The position numbers were made by a program, and so were the translations under genes. Below are positions 43,246-52,495 of a DNA stretch of 64,000 bases, in pieces. The DNA lies in NCBI GenBank assembly GCA_903897605.1, contig CAIUCH010000013.1:29356-93355 (forward strand). The letters run 5' to 3'. The notes below the pieces were generated by a model. It saw only the letters and a list, made by a program, of their open reading frames with translations. It did not search any database and was not told the origin of the DNA. The stretch is from an uncultured Alphaproteobacteria bacterium. Lineage in GTDB: Bacteria > Pseudomonadota > Alphaproteobacteria > Micropepsales > Micropepsaceae. Position 1 is the stretch's first letter, and the number at the start of each line of letters is the position of its first letter.

Positions 43246-43560
43246 ATGCCGGACACCATGGCCATTGCCGCAGCGGGACTTGCCGCGCCTCCCGCGCCTT
43301 CGTCCCAAACCGCGTCCGCGGCAGGGGCCGGCGCGCCCGCGCCGCAGGCTTCAACGCCCGCGCCGCTCAATCTTCCCGGCTTCATCCTGGCCTATAATCC
43401 CAACGCGCCCTTCGCCAATCTGCAGGATCTGGTCACGGTGCCCGACAGTGATCCCAAGGCCGCCCTCACCGGCACCTTGCAGACGTCCGATGGGTCACAG
43501 GCCAGCCCGGTGGTCTATCGCATCGCCTCGAATCTCTACCGTTCGCTGCTCAATCCGTGA
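43246..43560 (+). CDS. hypothetical 104-aa protein
   Basis: This protein is not recognised. It has an Ala/Pro-rich N-terminus (about 1-38) and a compact C-terminal part (FILAYNPNAPFANLQDLVTV, SPVVYRIASNLYRSLLNP). No ribosome site supports ATG 43246 over an upstream start at 43192. Codon use matches the region. It is convergent with the DUF1476 gene (12 nt between stops). Confidence 0.45.
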   Translation: MPDTMAIAAAGLAAPPAPSSQTASAAGAGAPAPQASTPAPLNLPGFILAYNPNAPFANLQDLVTVPDSDPKAALTGTLQTSDGSQASPVVYRIASNLYRSLLNP

Positions 43561-43572
43561 CGGCGGCGCGGT

Positions 43573-43890
43573 TCAGCCCGGATTGCGGAAATGATCTTCC
43601 GCTTCGGCGCGAAACGCATTCGCCCGGGCCTGGAGTTCGGCATCGGAACAAGCGATCTGGCGCGCGATGAAATCGGCGCGGATCTTTTCCAGCACCGGAT
43701 CGGGACCCTTTCCCGTCAACCCGGTCTGGATCACCGCGCCGGCATAATCGGCGACTTGCGCGGGCGGCAGTTTCATCAAACCCGCCGCCCATTCGCCCAG
43801 CGCGCTGTCGCGCCGGGCCAGGATGCGAAAGAGCTTTTCCTGATCATGCGCCCATTTGGCTTCATAGCCGCGCTCGCGTTCCTCGAACAT
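43573..43890 (-). CDS. DUF1476 protein, ATP synthase zeta-inhibitor type
   Basis: This 105-aa helical protein matches the DUF1476 pattern: RERGYEAKWAHDQEKLFRILARRDSALGEWAA at the N-terminus and the helical tail after KIRADF. In Paracoccus the homologue binds F1-ATPase and blocks hydrolysis in alphaproteobacteria. AAAGGATC precedes ATG 43890. The gene is not near ATP synthase genes here, which is usual. Its presence is a strong hint of the organism's class. Confidence 0.82.
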   Translation of the reverse strand: MFEERERGYEAKWAHDQEKLFRILARRDSALGEWAAGLMKLPPAQVADYAGAVIQTGLTGKGPDPVLEKIRADFIARQIACSDAELQARANAFRAEAEDHFRNPG

Positions 43891-44109
43891 CGCTGTGATC
43901 CTTTGCGCTTCCCCCAGAATCTATGCCCGAATTGCGGGCGATCAAGGTCCGTGGGCTGGTGGCGGCGCAAAATCAGCGGAACAAAGAGCGATGAGGCGCA
44001 AAATGCCGGGGACGCGCCCGGGATGAACAAGACAATTCCGTGAAACTCCGCTTAACTTCGCGGCGCAACAAGCGGGGACGGACATGGCGGCGCAGCGAGG
44101 GACCATCGC

Positions 44110-44637
44110 GTGAAGACGGTCCTGACCGCCCTCCTGTTGTTCGGCCTGTCGCTGGCGGTCGCCCGCGCCGCCGAGCCGGTGAAGCTCGCCTTCGTCGATA
44201 CCGGCAATACCGGACGCAGCGTCACCGCCGAAGCGCTGGCCAATGCGCGGATCGCGCGCGCGCATCTGCCCATTGCGGTGATTTCCCGCGCCCTCGACCA
44301 GGACCCGTATGAACTGAAGCCGGAGGCCAATGCGGCGGCGCTGTTGGCGACGCGCGGCATCGACGTCACCGCCCACCGCGCCGTGCAACTCACCGCCAAC
44401 GATGTGCGCCATTCCGATGTGATCCTCACCATGACGGCGGCGCACAAGGCCAAGCTGATCGCGCTTTATCCCGACGCCCAAGCCAAGACCTTCACCTTGG
44501 CGCAATATGCCAAGGGCGGCACCGAAGATGTCGCGGACGCCTTCGGCAAGCCGATGGAGGTCTATCGCGCCATGGCCGCGCAGGTGGAAAGCTATCTCGG
44601 CCCGGCGCTGGCAAAGGCGCTGGAAAAGCGCGAATAA
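44110..44637 (+). CDS. exported LMW tyrosine-phosphatase-like protein without nucleophile
   Basis: This 175-aa protein has a signal peptide (MKTVLTALLLFGLSLAVARA) and a low-molecular-weight phosphatase fold. The P-loop, normally VCxGNxCRS, reads FVDTGNTGRS (28-37). The nucleophile Cys is Asp30 and the second Cys is Gly35, while Arg36 and Ser37 are kept. The Asp-loop region VADAFGKPMEVYRAMAAQVE (Asp133) is intact. It cannot form the usual phospho-cysteine, so it may bind anions or phosphoproteins without hydrolysis, or be a pseudoenzyme. Translation starts at GTG 44110 (GAGGGAC upstream). The next gene begins 14 nt later. Confidence 0.8.
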   Translation: MKTVLTALLLFGLSLAVARAAEPVKLAFVDTGNTGRSVTAEALANARIARAHLPIAVISRALDQDPYELKPEANAAALLATRGIDVTAHRAVQLTANDVRHSDVILTMTAAHKAKLIALYPDAQAKTFTLAQYAKGGTEDVADAFGKPMEVYRAMAAQVESYLGPALAKALEKRE

Positions 44638-44651
44638 GGATTCTTCCTCGG

Positions 44652-45434
44652 ATGGCGTCACGCACGACTTGGCCCTGGCTTTATCTTCTCGCCCTCATCC
44701 TGCTGCAATGGTGGCTGGCGCACGCCATCGTCTTCTTCACGCATGAATATGCGCACAGTACGGTGGCCTGGCTGCTGGGATGGAAAGCCAGTCCGTTCGA
44801 TCTGCATTTTCCACCGCTGTCGGCGCGGGTGCTTCTGATCCAGCTCGGCATCGACCAGAATGTGAACGAAGCGCCCATCTTCGCCGCCGGGCGCGGCGTG
44901 GATGTTGGCCTGATCGCCATCGCGGGCATGGTGCTGGGCAATGGCCTGATCACCTTGCCGATCAGCCGCTGGGCTTGGCGCCGGGCAGCGCGGCTGGGCG
45001 CGCGCGGCTGGGCGATGCTGGCCTATTGGTGCACCGTCGCCAGCATCGGCAATCTGATCGACTATGTGCCGATCCGCACCTTCACCTTGGAAAGCGACAT
45101 GGGTTCGGTGCAGAAAGGCTTTGGCTGGTCGTCCTGGACCTTGCTGATTGTGCTGGGGGTACCGATCCTGATCGTGCTGGTGCATTTCCTGCTGCGCACC
45201 GTTCCGGCAAGCCTGACCTGGCTGTTTCCCGCCAGTCTGGCCCGGCGTATCGCGGTCGCCTGGCTCACCATGCTGGCGCTGTTCGGCTTTTATGGCGCGG
45301 CGGGCTTTGTCGAAGGCGGCGAGATCTCGCGGCTATTCTCGACGATTTCCGTGTTCGGCGCCGTTCCACTCATGGCGGCGCTGGAAATCGCGATCCTTTG
45401 GCGCAAAAGGCACCCAGGAAACGAATACCCGTGA
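44652..45434 (+). CDS. polytopic membrane protein with HExxH motif
   Basis: This 260-aa protein has about six membrane helices. The first (about 11-30) ends in HEYAH (31-35), an HExxH zinc motif placed at the membrane edge as in site-2 (M50) proteases. A second candidate motif is GNLIDYVPIRTF near 137. This suggests an intramembrane metalloprotease of an unusual subtype, but the canonical NxxPxxxLDG is not clear. It is tightly linked to the phosphatase-like gene (14 nt) and may act with it. Confidence 0.65.
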   Translation: MASRTTWPWLYLLALILLQWWLAHAIVFFTHEYAHSTVAWLLGWKASPFDLHFPPLSARVLLIQLGIDQNVNEAPIFAAGRGVDVGLIAIAGMVLGNGLITLPISRWAWRRAARLGARGWAMLAYWCTVASIGNLIDYVPIRTFTLESDMGSVQKGFGWSSWTLLIVLGVPILIVLVHFLLRTVPASLTWLFPASLARRIAVAWLTMLALFGFYGAAGFVEGGEISRLFSTISVFGAVPLMAALEIAILWRKRHPGNEYP

Positions 45435-45479
45435 TCGAAGGCTCCCGCCATTGCGGCGCGGCGCGGTCCAGCCGTCGGA

Positions 45480-46085
45480 TTATCGTTTGTTCAAATAATC
45501 GCCCAGAGTGGCCTTGGACGCTGCCTCATCCTTGAGAGGCGTGATCTTGCCGGGATCGATCCGCACCATGATGTAGTCGATGTGATCGTCGATATGCGTG
45601 AACAGATGGCCGGTGCCGGCCGGAACGAACACGACATCGCCCGCTTTCAGAGTATAGCTGACACCATCCTTGACATCGTCGGCATTGTTGCCGGGGCCGT
45701 TATACAGCCGCACCGTTTCCTCGTCGGCGGGCCGGCGCTTCTTGTTCACCAGATTGGGTCCCAGCTTCAACGTCGCCGATCCATCGATGATGTGATAAAC
45801 CTCGCTGACCAGATCATGCTCGGCCACCGCCTGCGGTCCGGGCCTGTCCAGCTTGCCGCGATGCTCCACGCCCAGCGCGACATGAACCTTGCCGATATCG
45901 ATGTCGCGGACCCGCTGGTCGATCCGGTGTTCCGCCACCGCCTTTTTCGAATAGGCCTGGATTTCCTCGGCAGGGACATAGACGCCCGCGCACATCTTGC
46001 ATGTGGGTTCGGGATCGGAGGTCTGCGCCAGAGCCGGTATCGTCATCAAGCCCAAAGCCGCAAGTCCCGTAATGATGGTTCGCAT
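45480..46085 (-). CDS. exported cupin-domain protein
   Basis: This 201-aa protein has a signal peptide (MRTIITGLAALGLMTIPALAQ), a Cys pair (CKMC) near the mature N-terminus and a single cupin domain. Cupin motif 1 is VSEVYHIIDGSATLKLG (His only partly matching) and motif 2 is KAGDVVFVPAGTGHLFTHIDDHIDY. It may bind a metal through the second motif. The substrate is unknown. CGAGGGAGG precedes ATG 46085. Confidence 0.82.
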   Translation of the reverse strand: MRTIITGLAALGLMTIPALAQTSDPEPTCKMCAGVYVPAEEIQAYSKKAVAEHRIDQRVRDIDIGKVHVALGVEHRGKLDRPGPQAVAEHDLVSEVYHIIDGSATLKLGPNLVNKKRRPADEETVRLYNGPGNNADDVKDGVSYTLKAGDVVFVPAGTGHLFTHIDDHIDYIMVRIDPGKITPLKDEAASKATLGDYLNKR

Positions 46086-46103
46086 GCAATCCTCCCTCGA
46101 CGG

Positions 46104-47477
46104 TCAAAACCAAGCGCCCGTCAATTTTCCATCCTTGTCCACCACGATATTCCAATCCAAGACGCCGTTTTGGAAAACGACCTCATACTCGTCCACGCCA
46201 GCGGCGTAAGCCTGTTGCAATTTGATCGACTTAACTTGCCCCAGTCCGGTGATGATTTTCTGCAGATCGGGTAGTTGCACCCTGGTCGCTTCGGCCAGCG
46301 GCGGCCCCATATCGTCGTAGTTGGGCTTACCCGTGCGCAACGCTTCAATGCTACGCCGTAAGAGGACTTCGCCGACTGCAGCCGCTGTCCGGGGCGGTAT
46401 CCCGAGATAGATCGCGCCAAGGTTATCGCCAATTCCTCCTACCGGCGCGCCGCCGTCATTAGAAAGCACCACGACCGTCAACCCTTCCTTGGGATAACGG
46501 TCGAAGCGGCCGACAAAGCCATTGATATCACCGCCATGAAAAAATCTTTGGTGCCCAAAAAATTCGTCGATGAGCCAGCCAAAGCCATAGCCGTGACCAT
46601 AATCGGTAAACATCGCCTGCAGCGAAGCGGGCTTCAGCGGCTTTCCGGCATTCAGCGCCTGGTCCCAGATCAGCAGGTCGCCCACGGTGGAATAAAGCGA
46701 GCCAGCGGAGAAAGGCTCCGTCATCGACAAATAAGGCGTGTTCGTAAATGTGCCCTTGTCCAGACTGTAACCGGCGGCTCGCTTGGGAATTATCGTCGCA
46801 CTGACATCGTAGCCGGTCGATGTCATGCCCAGCGGATCGAAGATGTGATGCTGCACATATTCGGCATAGTGTTCGCCTGAGACTTTCTCGATGATGTAGC
46901 CGAGAATGACATAACCACCATTGTCATAGGTGAACTTGCTGCCGGGTGTGAAGGCTAGCGGCTTGTCCACCATCAACTTGATGATCTCCTCCGGCGTGCG
47001 GTCGCTCCTGGCACCCTCGTCGAAGAAATGCGGTGCGTCGGTATAGCTGGGAATGCCTGACGTGTGAGTCAGAAGATGCCGGATGGTGATACCGCTCCAG
47101 GCGGCGGGGGCGTCTGTGTAATATTTGGACACCGGATCGTCGATGGATAGTTTTCCGACCTCTGCCAACTGAAGAATCGCCGTAGCGGTGAATTGCTTGG
47201 TGATCGAACCGATGCGGAATTTCGTCTCGGGATCATTGGGAATATTCCATTCCCGGTTGGCCAGGCCAAAGCCTTTGCGGAAGACCGGCTTGCCGTTCCG
47301 GGCGATCAGCACCGCGCCGCTGAACCGGTCGGCCTTCACCAGAGGCTGGATCAGCGCCTCCACTTTGGCAGACAGATCGGCATCCGAGGCGGCAAGCGCG
47401 CCGCGCGGAGCAAACAAAAGCATCAATCCCAAAAACAAAATGCCGGAGAAAGACCTAACCACTGCGTGTACGCCCAT
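46104..47477 (-). CDS. exported beta-lactamase-family serine hydrolase
   Basis: This 457-aa protein has a signal peptide (about 1-30) and a class C-like penicillin-recognising domain. Motifs are IGSITKQF (SxxK nucleophile), YDNGGYV (YxN) and FHGGDING (HxG). A C-terminal domain of about 90 residues (from about 360) follows. Such proteins include D-aminopeptidases, esterases and carboxypeptidases. ATG 47477 is chosen because the leader begins there. It lies 18 nt after the cupin gene's start and in the same direction. Confidence 0.88.
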   Translation of the reverse strand: MGVHAVVRSFSGILFLGLMLLFAPRGALAASDADLSAKVEALIQPLVKADRFSGAVLIARNGKPVFRKGFGLANREWNIPNDPETKFRIGSITKQFTATAILQLAEVGKLSIDDPVSKYYTDAPAAWSGITIRHLLTHTSGIPSYTDAPHFFDEGARSDRTPEEIIKLMVDKPLAFTPGSKFTYDNGGYVILGYIIEKVSGEHYAEYVQHHIFDPLGMTSTGYDVSATIIPKRAAGYSLDKGTFTNTPYLSMTEPFSAGSLYSTVGDLLIWDQALNAGKPLKPASLQAMFTDYGHGYGFGWLIDEFFGHQRFFHGGDINGFVGRFDRYPKEGLTVVVLSNDGGAPVGGIGDNLGAIYLGIPPRTAAAVGEVLLRRSIEALRTGKPNYDDMGPPLAEATRVQLPDLQKIITGLGQVKSIKLQQAYAAGVDEYEVVFQNGVLDWNIVVDKDGKLTGAWF

Positions 47478-47631
47478 GGAGACGATCCGCGCTTGCCGCA
47501 CGCAATCTAGAACGGGTTTCCGCCTGTCTGGCAAGCGACCGCTTCTGTCGAAATATACATCGCTCCCACCGTTGTCGCCATGTTGCCGGCGGCTCTAGAG
47601 TATTTTCGCCTGATCGGATTTGGAGCCCCTG

Positions 47632-49617
47632 ATGTCCCCAGTCAACAAGAATGCATCCCGCGTGACCGTCCGGCTGTGGCGCCTGCTGGCGGTCTCCTGC
47701 GCCGTCGCGGCGATTGGCGCCGGCGCCGCGCGGGCACAGGACGCCAAACCCGCTGAGCCCGATGTCGCCCGCGCCAATCAGGCCGTGCAATCGCAGCTGT
47801 CCTTCGCGGACCGGCAGGATTTCGACGACGCCACCCGCGGTTACATCGCCACCTTGCCCGACCCCAGCGGTCAGGATCGCTTTGCCTTTCTCAAAAGCGC
47901 CGCGCCGGCGACGGCAAATCCCAGCCTGTGGCGGGAAGCGCAGCTCGATGCGATCAACGGTTTGTTCAAGGTCACTGATGGGGTCTATCAAATTCGCGGC
48001 TTGTCGGTGGCGGCCATGACCATCGTCGAAGGCAAGACCGGCGTGATCGTGATCGACAGTTTGGCGTCGCCTGGTGAGGCCGGGGCCGCGCTGGCGCTTT
48101 ATTTCGCGCATCGTCCCCACCGGCCGGTGAAGGCCGTGATCTATTCCCATAACCATAGCGATCACTATAGCGGCGCCAGCACGCTGGTCGCGCCCGCCGA
48201 TGCCGCGTCGGGTAAAGTGAAAGTCATCGCGCCCACCGGTTTCATGCCGGCGCTGATCGAGGAAGCCTCGGTGGCGGCAAATCTGGGGAACAGGCGCGGC
48301 GGGTTTCAGTTCGGCGCGGCCTTGCCCGTCGGCGCGCAGGGAACCCTGGAATATGGCGAAGGCATCGTCGTCACGCGCGGGCCCAATGGGCCGGGACCGA
48401 TCGTTCCGCCCAACGATCTGATCCAAAAGCCGGTCGAGAGCCGCACCATCGACGGGGTGACATTCGTCTTTCAGCTTGCGCTGAACAGCGAAGCGCCGTC
48501 CGAGATGTTCGTCTATCTGCCGCAAAAACATCTGCTCGATGTGTCGGAGGATGCGACCCACACCTTGCACAATCTCTTGCCCATTCGCGGAACCCTGGTG
48601 CGCGACGCCCTCAGCTGGTCGAAGGCCCTCAACCAGGCACTCGACCGGTTCGGCGGCGATGTGCAAGTGATGATCAATCAGCATCAATGGCCGGTCTGGG
48701 GCAACATGCGCGTGCGCGCGTCACTGGAAGATCATCGCGACCTCTACAAATATATTCACGACCAGACGGTTCGCATGATGAACCAGGGCCTGGGGCCAAC
48801 CGACATTGCCGAAAAACTCACCATGCCGCCCGGCCTCGAACAGGAATGGGCGCTTCGGGGCTATTACGGCACGCTCTCCCAGGACGCCAAGGCGGTCTAT
48901 CAGCGTTATGCCGGCTGGTATGACGGCAATCCCGCCAATCTTCACGCTCTGCCGCCCGCCGAGGAAGCCGGCAAGCTGGTGGACTATATGGGCGGCGCCG
49001 ATGCCGTGGTCGCGCACGCCCGCGCGGATTTCACGGCGGGCAATTATCGCTGGGTCGCCCAGATCATGGACCAGGTTCTGTTCGCCGATCCCGCCAACAA
49101 GGCGGCGCGCGATCTGGCGGCGGATGCGTTCGAGCAGATGGGCTATCTGGCCGAGGCCGCGCCATGGCGCAATTCCTACCTGCTCGCCGCCCAGGAGCTT
49201 CGCCACGGCGCCCCCGCGCCACGCCGCGCCGTCCCCGCCATCAGCGCGGAACTGTTGCAGGTGATGACCATCGGACAAATATTCGATTATCTCGGCACCC
49301 GCATCGACGGTCCGCGCGCCGGCACCTCGAAGATCGTGATCAATTGGCGCTTCACCGATACCAAGGAATCGCTCGCGGCGACGCTGGCGCATGGCGCGCT
49401 GACCTGGATCGACGGCAAAGCCGCATCCAATCCCGACGCCACCGTGACCACAACACGGCCGGTCTTTGAAAGCGTCATTCTCGGGCAACGCAGCCTGGCC
49501 GACGCCACGGCCCAGGGCGGCGTGGCGATAGCCGGAAACGCCAATTCGGTATCCGATCTGTGGGGCTTGCTGGTGACCTTCACCACCAATTTTCCCCTTG
49601 TCGCGCCGGCAGGATAG
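47632..49617 (+). CDS. alkylsulfatase (SDS hydrolase) family protein
   Basis: This 661-aa protein has a signal peptide and the architecture of linear alkylsulfatases. A metallo-beta-lactamase domain has the zinc motif SHNHSDHYSGA, and then EDATHTLHNLLPIRGTLVRD and VMINQHQWPVWGN. An alpha-helical dimerisation part and a C-terminal SCP2-like domain follow (from about 520). It should cleave primary alkyl sulfates in the periplasm. ATG 47632 follows GGAG at 6 nt. Together with the sulfatase at 5925 it gives two unrelated sulfate-ester hydrolases in the window. Confidence 0.92.
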   Translation: MSPVNKNASRVTVRLWRLLAVSCAVAAIGAGAARAQDAKPAEPDVARANQAVQSQLSFADRQDFDDATRGYIATLPDPSGQDRFAFLKSAAPATANPSLWREAQLDAINGLFKVTDGVYQIRGLSVAAMTIVEGKTGVIVIDSLASPGEAGAALALYFAHRPHRPVKAVIYSHNHSDHYSGASTLVAPADAASGKVKVIAPTGFMPALIEEASVAANLGNRRGGFQFGAALPVGAQGTLEYGEGIVVTRGPNGPGPIVPPNDLIQKPVESRTIDGVTFVFQLALNSEAPSEMFVYLPQKHLLDVSEDATHTLHNLLPIRGTLVRDALSWSKALNQALDRFGGDVQVMINQHQWPVWGNMRVRASLEDHRDLYKYIHDQTVRMMNQGLGPTDIAEKLTMPPGLEQEWALRGYYGTLSQDAKAVYQRYAGWYDGNPANLHALPPAEEAGKLVDYMGGADAVVAHARADFTAGNYRWVAQIMDQVLFADPANKAARDLAADAFEQMGYLAEAAPWRNSYLLAAQELRHGAPAPRRAVPAISAELLQVMTIGQIFDYLGTRIDGPRAGTSKIVINWRFTDTKESLAATLAHGALTWIDGKAASNPDATVTTTRPVFESVILGQRSLADATAQGGVAIAGNANSVSDLWGLLVTFTTNFPLVAPAG

Positions 49618-49643
49618 CGTCCCGCGAAAACAAAACGCGCGGC

Positions 49644-50345
49644 TTATTCCGCAGGCCGATATTCATCCCGCCGCTTCACAAAGCTGAGCGAGGCCGTCTC
49701 GCGGCGGCCCAGCGCGGTGCGGTCCAGCAGCAGCAAGGTGCCGGCCAGAGTCTCCAGCCCGCGCGCATAAGTGGAATAGGCGTGGAAGACTTCGCCCTGC
49801 TCGCCCCGCACGAAACTGGAAAGGCCCGACAGCTCGTCGCGGTTCATCTTGCGGTCGGCGTAATTGTAATGGATCGCGCCCGACGCCCGCTCCTCCTCGG
49901 TGAAGGAGACCTGGAAATCGTGATTGAGATCGCTGCCGAACGACGACGCCCAGGGGAATTTCCATCCCATGCGCTGCTTGTATTTCTCGATCAGCGACAG
50001 CGGCGCGCGCGACACCGCCGTCCAGGTGACGCCGTGATTGTTCAAATAGGGCAGGCTGTCGCCGATATGATCGCAGAGAAAGGAACAGCGCGGGCAGCCT
50101 TCCGTCCAGTCCGGTCCCATCATGAAGTGATAGACCACCAGCTGGTCCCGGCCCTCGAACAATTCGGCCAAGCTCTTTTTCCCCACCAGGGTGTCGAAGA
50201 CATAATCCTTCTCGACCTTGACCCAGGGCAGCGCCATGCGCGCTTGGTTCACTTCGTCGCGGATCCGGCCTTCTTCCTTTTCCTTCGCCAGCAGCGCCTT
50301 GCGCGCGGCCAGCCACTCTTCCTGCGAGACGATAGGGTGTTGCAT
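49644..50345 (-). CDS. DUF899 thioredoxin-like protein (stand-alone copy)
   Basis: This 233-aa protein is the second DUF899 member in the window, clearly related to the one at 37226 (LPWVKVEKDYVFDT, YHFMMGPDWTEGCPRCSFLCD, YKQRMGWKFPWASS, KRRDEY). The CPRC motif is at the redox position. It is shorter and not linked to an ArsR gene. A palindrome at 50364-50379 lies just before it. The ribosome site is GAGGAG. Confidence 0.9.
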   Translation of the reverse strand: MQHPIVSQEEWLAARKALLAKEKEEGRIRDEVNQARMALPWVKVEKDYVFDTLVGKKSLAELFEGRDQLVVYHFMMGPDWTEGCPRCSFLCDHIGDSLPYLNNHGVTWTAVSRAPLSLIEKYKQRMGWKFPWASSFGSDLNHDFQVSFTEEERASGAIHYNYADRKMNRDELSGLSSFVRGEQGEVFHAYSTYARGLETLAGTLLLLDRTALGRRETASLSFVKRRDEYRPAE

Positions 50346-50363
50346 GGGGGCTCCTCGAGGATC

Positions 50364-50379
50364 AGGAGTATATGCTCCT
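50364..50379. promoter_or_regulatory. short palindrome upstream of the DUF899 gene
   Basis: AGGAGTATATGCTCCT has perfect 5-bp arms and a 6-nt centre, 18 nt before the start codon on the minus strand. It could be an operator. No regulator gene is adjacent, so the binding protein is unknown. Confidence 0.4.
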
Positions 50380-50432
50380 ATACCGCCCTCGGCAAGACCG
50401 GACCGGGCAAACCAAGCCCATGCGGCCCACGC

Positions 50433-51200
50433 CTAGCGCGCGGTATAGCCGCCATCGATCACCAGCTCGGCGCCGGTGACGAATTTGGCTTCGTCGGAAG
50501 CCAGATAGACCGCGCCCCAGGCAATGTCGTCGGCTTCGCCGATATGGCCCAGGGGATGCAGCGCATCGGCGGCCTTGCGGGCCAGCGCGGCATCGCCGGA
50601 TTTGCCCAGGAATTTTTCCACCATCGGCGTCCAGATGAAGCCGGGATGGATGGAATTCGCCCGGATCCTGTCGGGCGCATAGCACAGCGCATCGGTCTTG
50701 GTCATCAGCCGCACCGCCCCCTTGGAGGCGTGATAAGGCGGCACATCCGGCGCGCCCACCAGGCCATAGATCGAGGACAGGTTGATGATGCTGCCGCCGC
50801 CCGCCGCGCGCAGATAGGCGATGGCGTGCTTGGTGCCGAAGAACACGCCCTTGACGTTGATCGACTGCACAAAATCCCATTCGGCTTCGGTGATCTCATG
50901 GGTGGGCTTGTCGGCGCCCGACACTCCGGCATTGTTGACCAGGATATCGAGGCGGCCGAAATGCGCCACCACTTCGGCGAACACCAGGGCGATCTCGGCT
51001 TCGCGCGCCACGTCGCAATGCCAATAGCGCGCCTGGGCGCCGGTCGCGCGCACTTCCATCTCCAGCGCGGCGCCCTCGGCATCCAGCACATCCAGAATGG
51101 CGACCCGCGCACCCTCCCCGGCCATGCGCAGCACACTGGCGCGGCCCAGGCCCAGCGCGCCGCCGGTCACGATCGCGACTTTTCCCGCCAGGCGGTTCAT
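50433..51200 (-). CDS. short-chain dehydrogenase/reductase
   Basis: This 255-aa NAD(P)-dependent oxidoreductase has the cofactor motif TGGALGLG, an acidic residue in ILDVLDAEG (favouring NAD), NNAG, the catalytic Ser in LSSIYGLVG and YHASK. The C-terminus GAELVIDGGYTAR is typical of the 3-oxoacyl-ACP reductase/3-alpha-hydroxysteroid dehydrogenase type. The substrate is unknown. GGAGAGGG precedes ATG 51200. It lies 17 nt after the stop of... the next minus-strand gene reads from 51436 toward it, so co-transcription is likely. Confidence 0.92.
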   Translation of the reverse strand: MNRLAGKVAIVTGGALGLGRASVLRMAGEGARVAILDVLDAEGAALEMEVRATGAQARYWHCDVAREAEIALVFAEVVAHFGRLDILVNNAGVSGADKPTHEITEAEWDFVQSINVKGVFFGTKHAIAYLRAAGGGSIINLSSIYGLVGAPDVPPYHASKGAVRLMTKTDALCYAPDRIRANSIHPGFIWTPMVEKFLGKSGDAALARKAADALHPLGHIGEADDIAWGAVYLASDEAKFVTGAELVIDGGYTAR

Positions 51201-51217
51201 GCCCTCTCCGATGCGAA

Positions 51218-51436
51218 TTATTTTCCGAAGGCGGCGTCGAATTCGGCCTTGGAGAGGAAACCGTCCTTGTCCTTGTCGGCCTGGGCGAACATCTGCAGCA
51301 CGGCCGGATTCTTCTGCGCCTCGGCCTGGCTGATCTTACCGTCGTGATTGGCATCGAGGGCGGCGAACACCGCCCCGGTATCCTGGGCGAAGGCGGGCGT
51401 TGCCAGCAACAACGCGAGGACCAGATATTTCTTCAT
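51218..51436 (-). CDS. exported EF-hand protein
   Basis: This 72-aa protein has a signal peptide (MKKYLVLALLLATPAFAQ) and two EF-hand loops, DANHDGKISQAE and DKDKDGFLSKAE, each with the calcium-ligand pattern DxNxDGxI or DxDxDG. It should bind calcium in the periplasm. It precedes the SDR gene by 17 nt on the same strand. Confidence 0.9.
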   Translation of the reverse strand: MKKYLVLALLLATPAFAQDTGAVFAALDANHDGKISQAEAQKNPAVLQMFAQADKDKDGFLSKAEFDAAFGK

Positions 51437-51462
51437 GGGCAAACTCCTGCTCGAAGGATGGA

Positions 51463-52236
51463 TCAGCCGATCACGGCCCAGGTGCCGTCGGGCTGCTGAC
51501 AGGCGCGGCCGGTGGCGGCTTGCGGGCGTCTGCTGATGTAGGTCTGCTGGGAGAAGTTGGCGCAGCGGAATCCGCCCTGGTCGTTGTAGTAATCGTTGAC
51601 GCGAAAATCGCCATAATGGCCGTTGTCGGGATTGCGCCACTGGAAGGGCACGCCGGCGCGGCCGGAATTGAAGCCATTGTAATAGCTGTTATAGGCGTAG
51701 CTGCGGTCGTTGCAGTCCAGATTGCGCGTCAGGCTCGCGCCCAAGGCGCCGCCCAGCACCACGCCGGCGATGGTGCCGACGGCGCGCCCGCCGCTGTCAC
51801 CGCGTCCACGTCCGCCGCCGGTCAGGGCATTTCCCAGGATGCCGCCGATCAGCGCCCCGGCAATGACGCCGCCCGGATCGGTCTGGGTGCGGCATTCGCG
51901 ATAATAATTGTCGTCCTGATAGGTGTATTGGCGCTGATATTGCTGTTGCCAGCGCCCGGCGGGATCGTCATTGCGCACGGGCGGGTAGGGCGTAAAAGTG
52001 ACCGGCGCCGAAATGGTGCCCTGGTCGTTGAACGGCGCCTTGGTGCGAAAATCGTCCCAGCCGTGATGATAGCCTAGCTGATAGCCCTGCTCATAGGATT
52101 GCTCATTGGCGCGCCCGTTATCGCCGCGGCCATTGTTGCCGCGCCCATCATCAAATGGCTGCGCGCCTGCGGTCTGGAACGCCGAGCCCGTCAACAGCGC
52201 GGCGCTCATCGCGACAATCATGGATTTGCGGAACAT
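51463..52236 (-). CDS. exported glycine-zipper protein
   Basis: This 257-aa protein has a signal peptide (residues 1-25, ending AGA), an Asn/Gly/Arg-rich start, and two glycine-zipper segments (GGVIAGALIGGILGNALTGG and GTIAGVVLGGALGASL), as in 17-kDa surface antigens and SmpA/OmlA neighbours. The tail is Tyr/Asn-rich with four Cys. It is likely an outer-membrane-associated protein. GGAGACC precedes ATG 52236. Confidence 0.8.
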   Translation of the reverse strand: MFRKSMIVAMSAALLTGSAFQTAGAQPFDDGRGNNGRGDNGRANEQSYEQGYQLGYHHGWDDFRTKAPFNDQGTISAPVTFTPYPPVRNDDPAGRWQQQYQRQYTYQDDNYYRECRTQTDPGGVIAGALIGGILGNALTGGGRGRGDSGGRAVGTIAGVVLGGALGASLTRNLDCNDRSYAYNSYYNGFNSGRAGVPFQWRNPDNGHYGDFRVNDYYNDQGGFRCANFSQQTYISRRPQAATGRACQQPDGTWAVIG

Positions 52237-52495
52237 GGCCGGTCTCCTTTTGCCTGTCACGCAACAAGGCTAACTCTGCCCGCCGCGCCGGGGTTTGATC
52301 TGCCTCAAGCCGCGCTTGGCGGCCAATTCTCACCAAGGCGATCTTATCGACGCCGCTGCGGGCGAGCCAGAGCTTTCCGTCCGCCGCTCGCTTCCAGGCC
52401 GGTTGCAATGCAGCGCAGCGAAGGATGTTGGACGCGCCACCTGCCACGGGTGTATGCTCGAGTCCAACAGGTCAGACCAGATTGGGGGATTCCGC

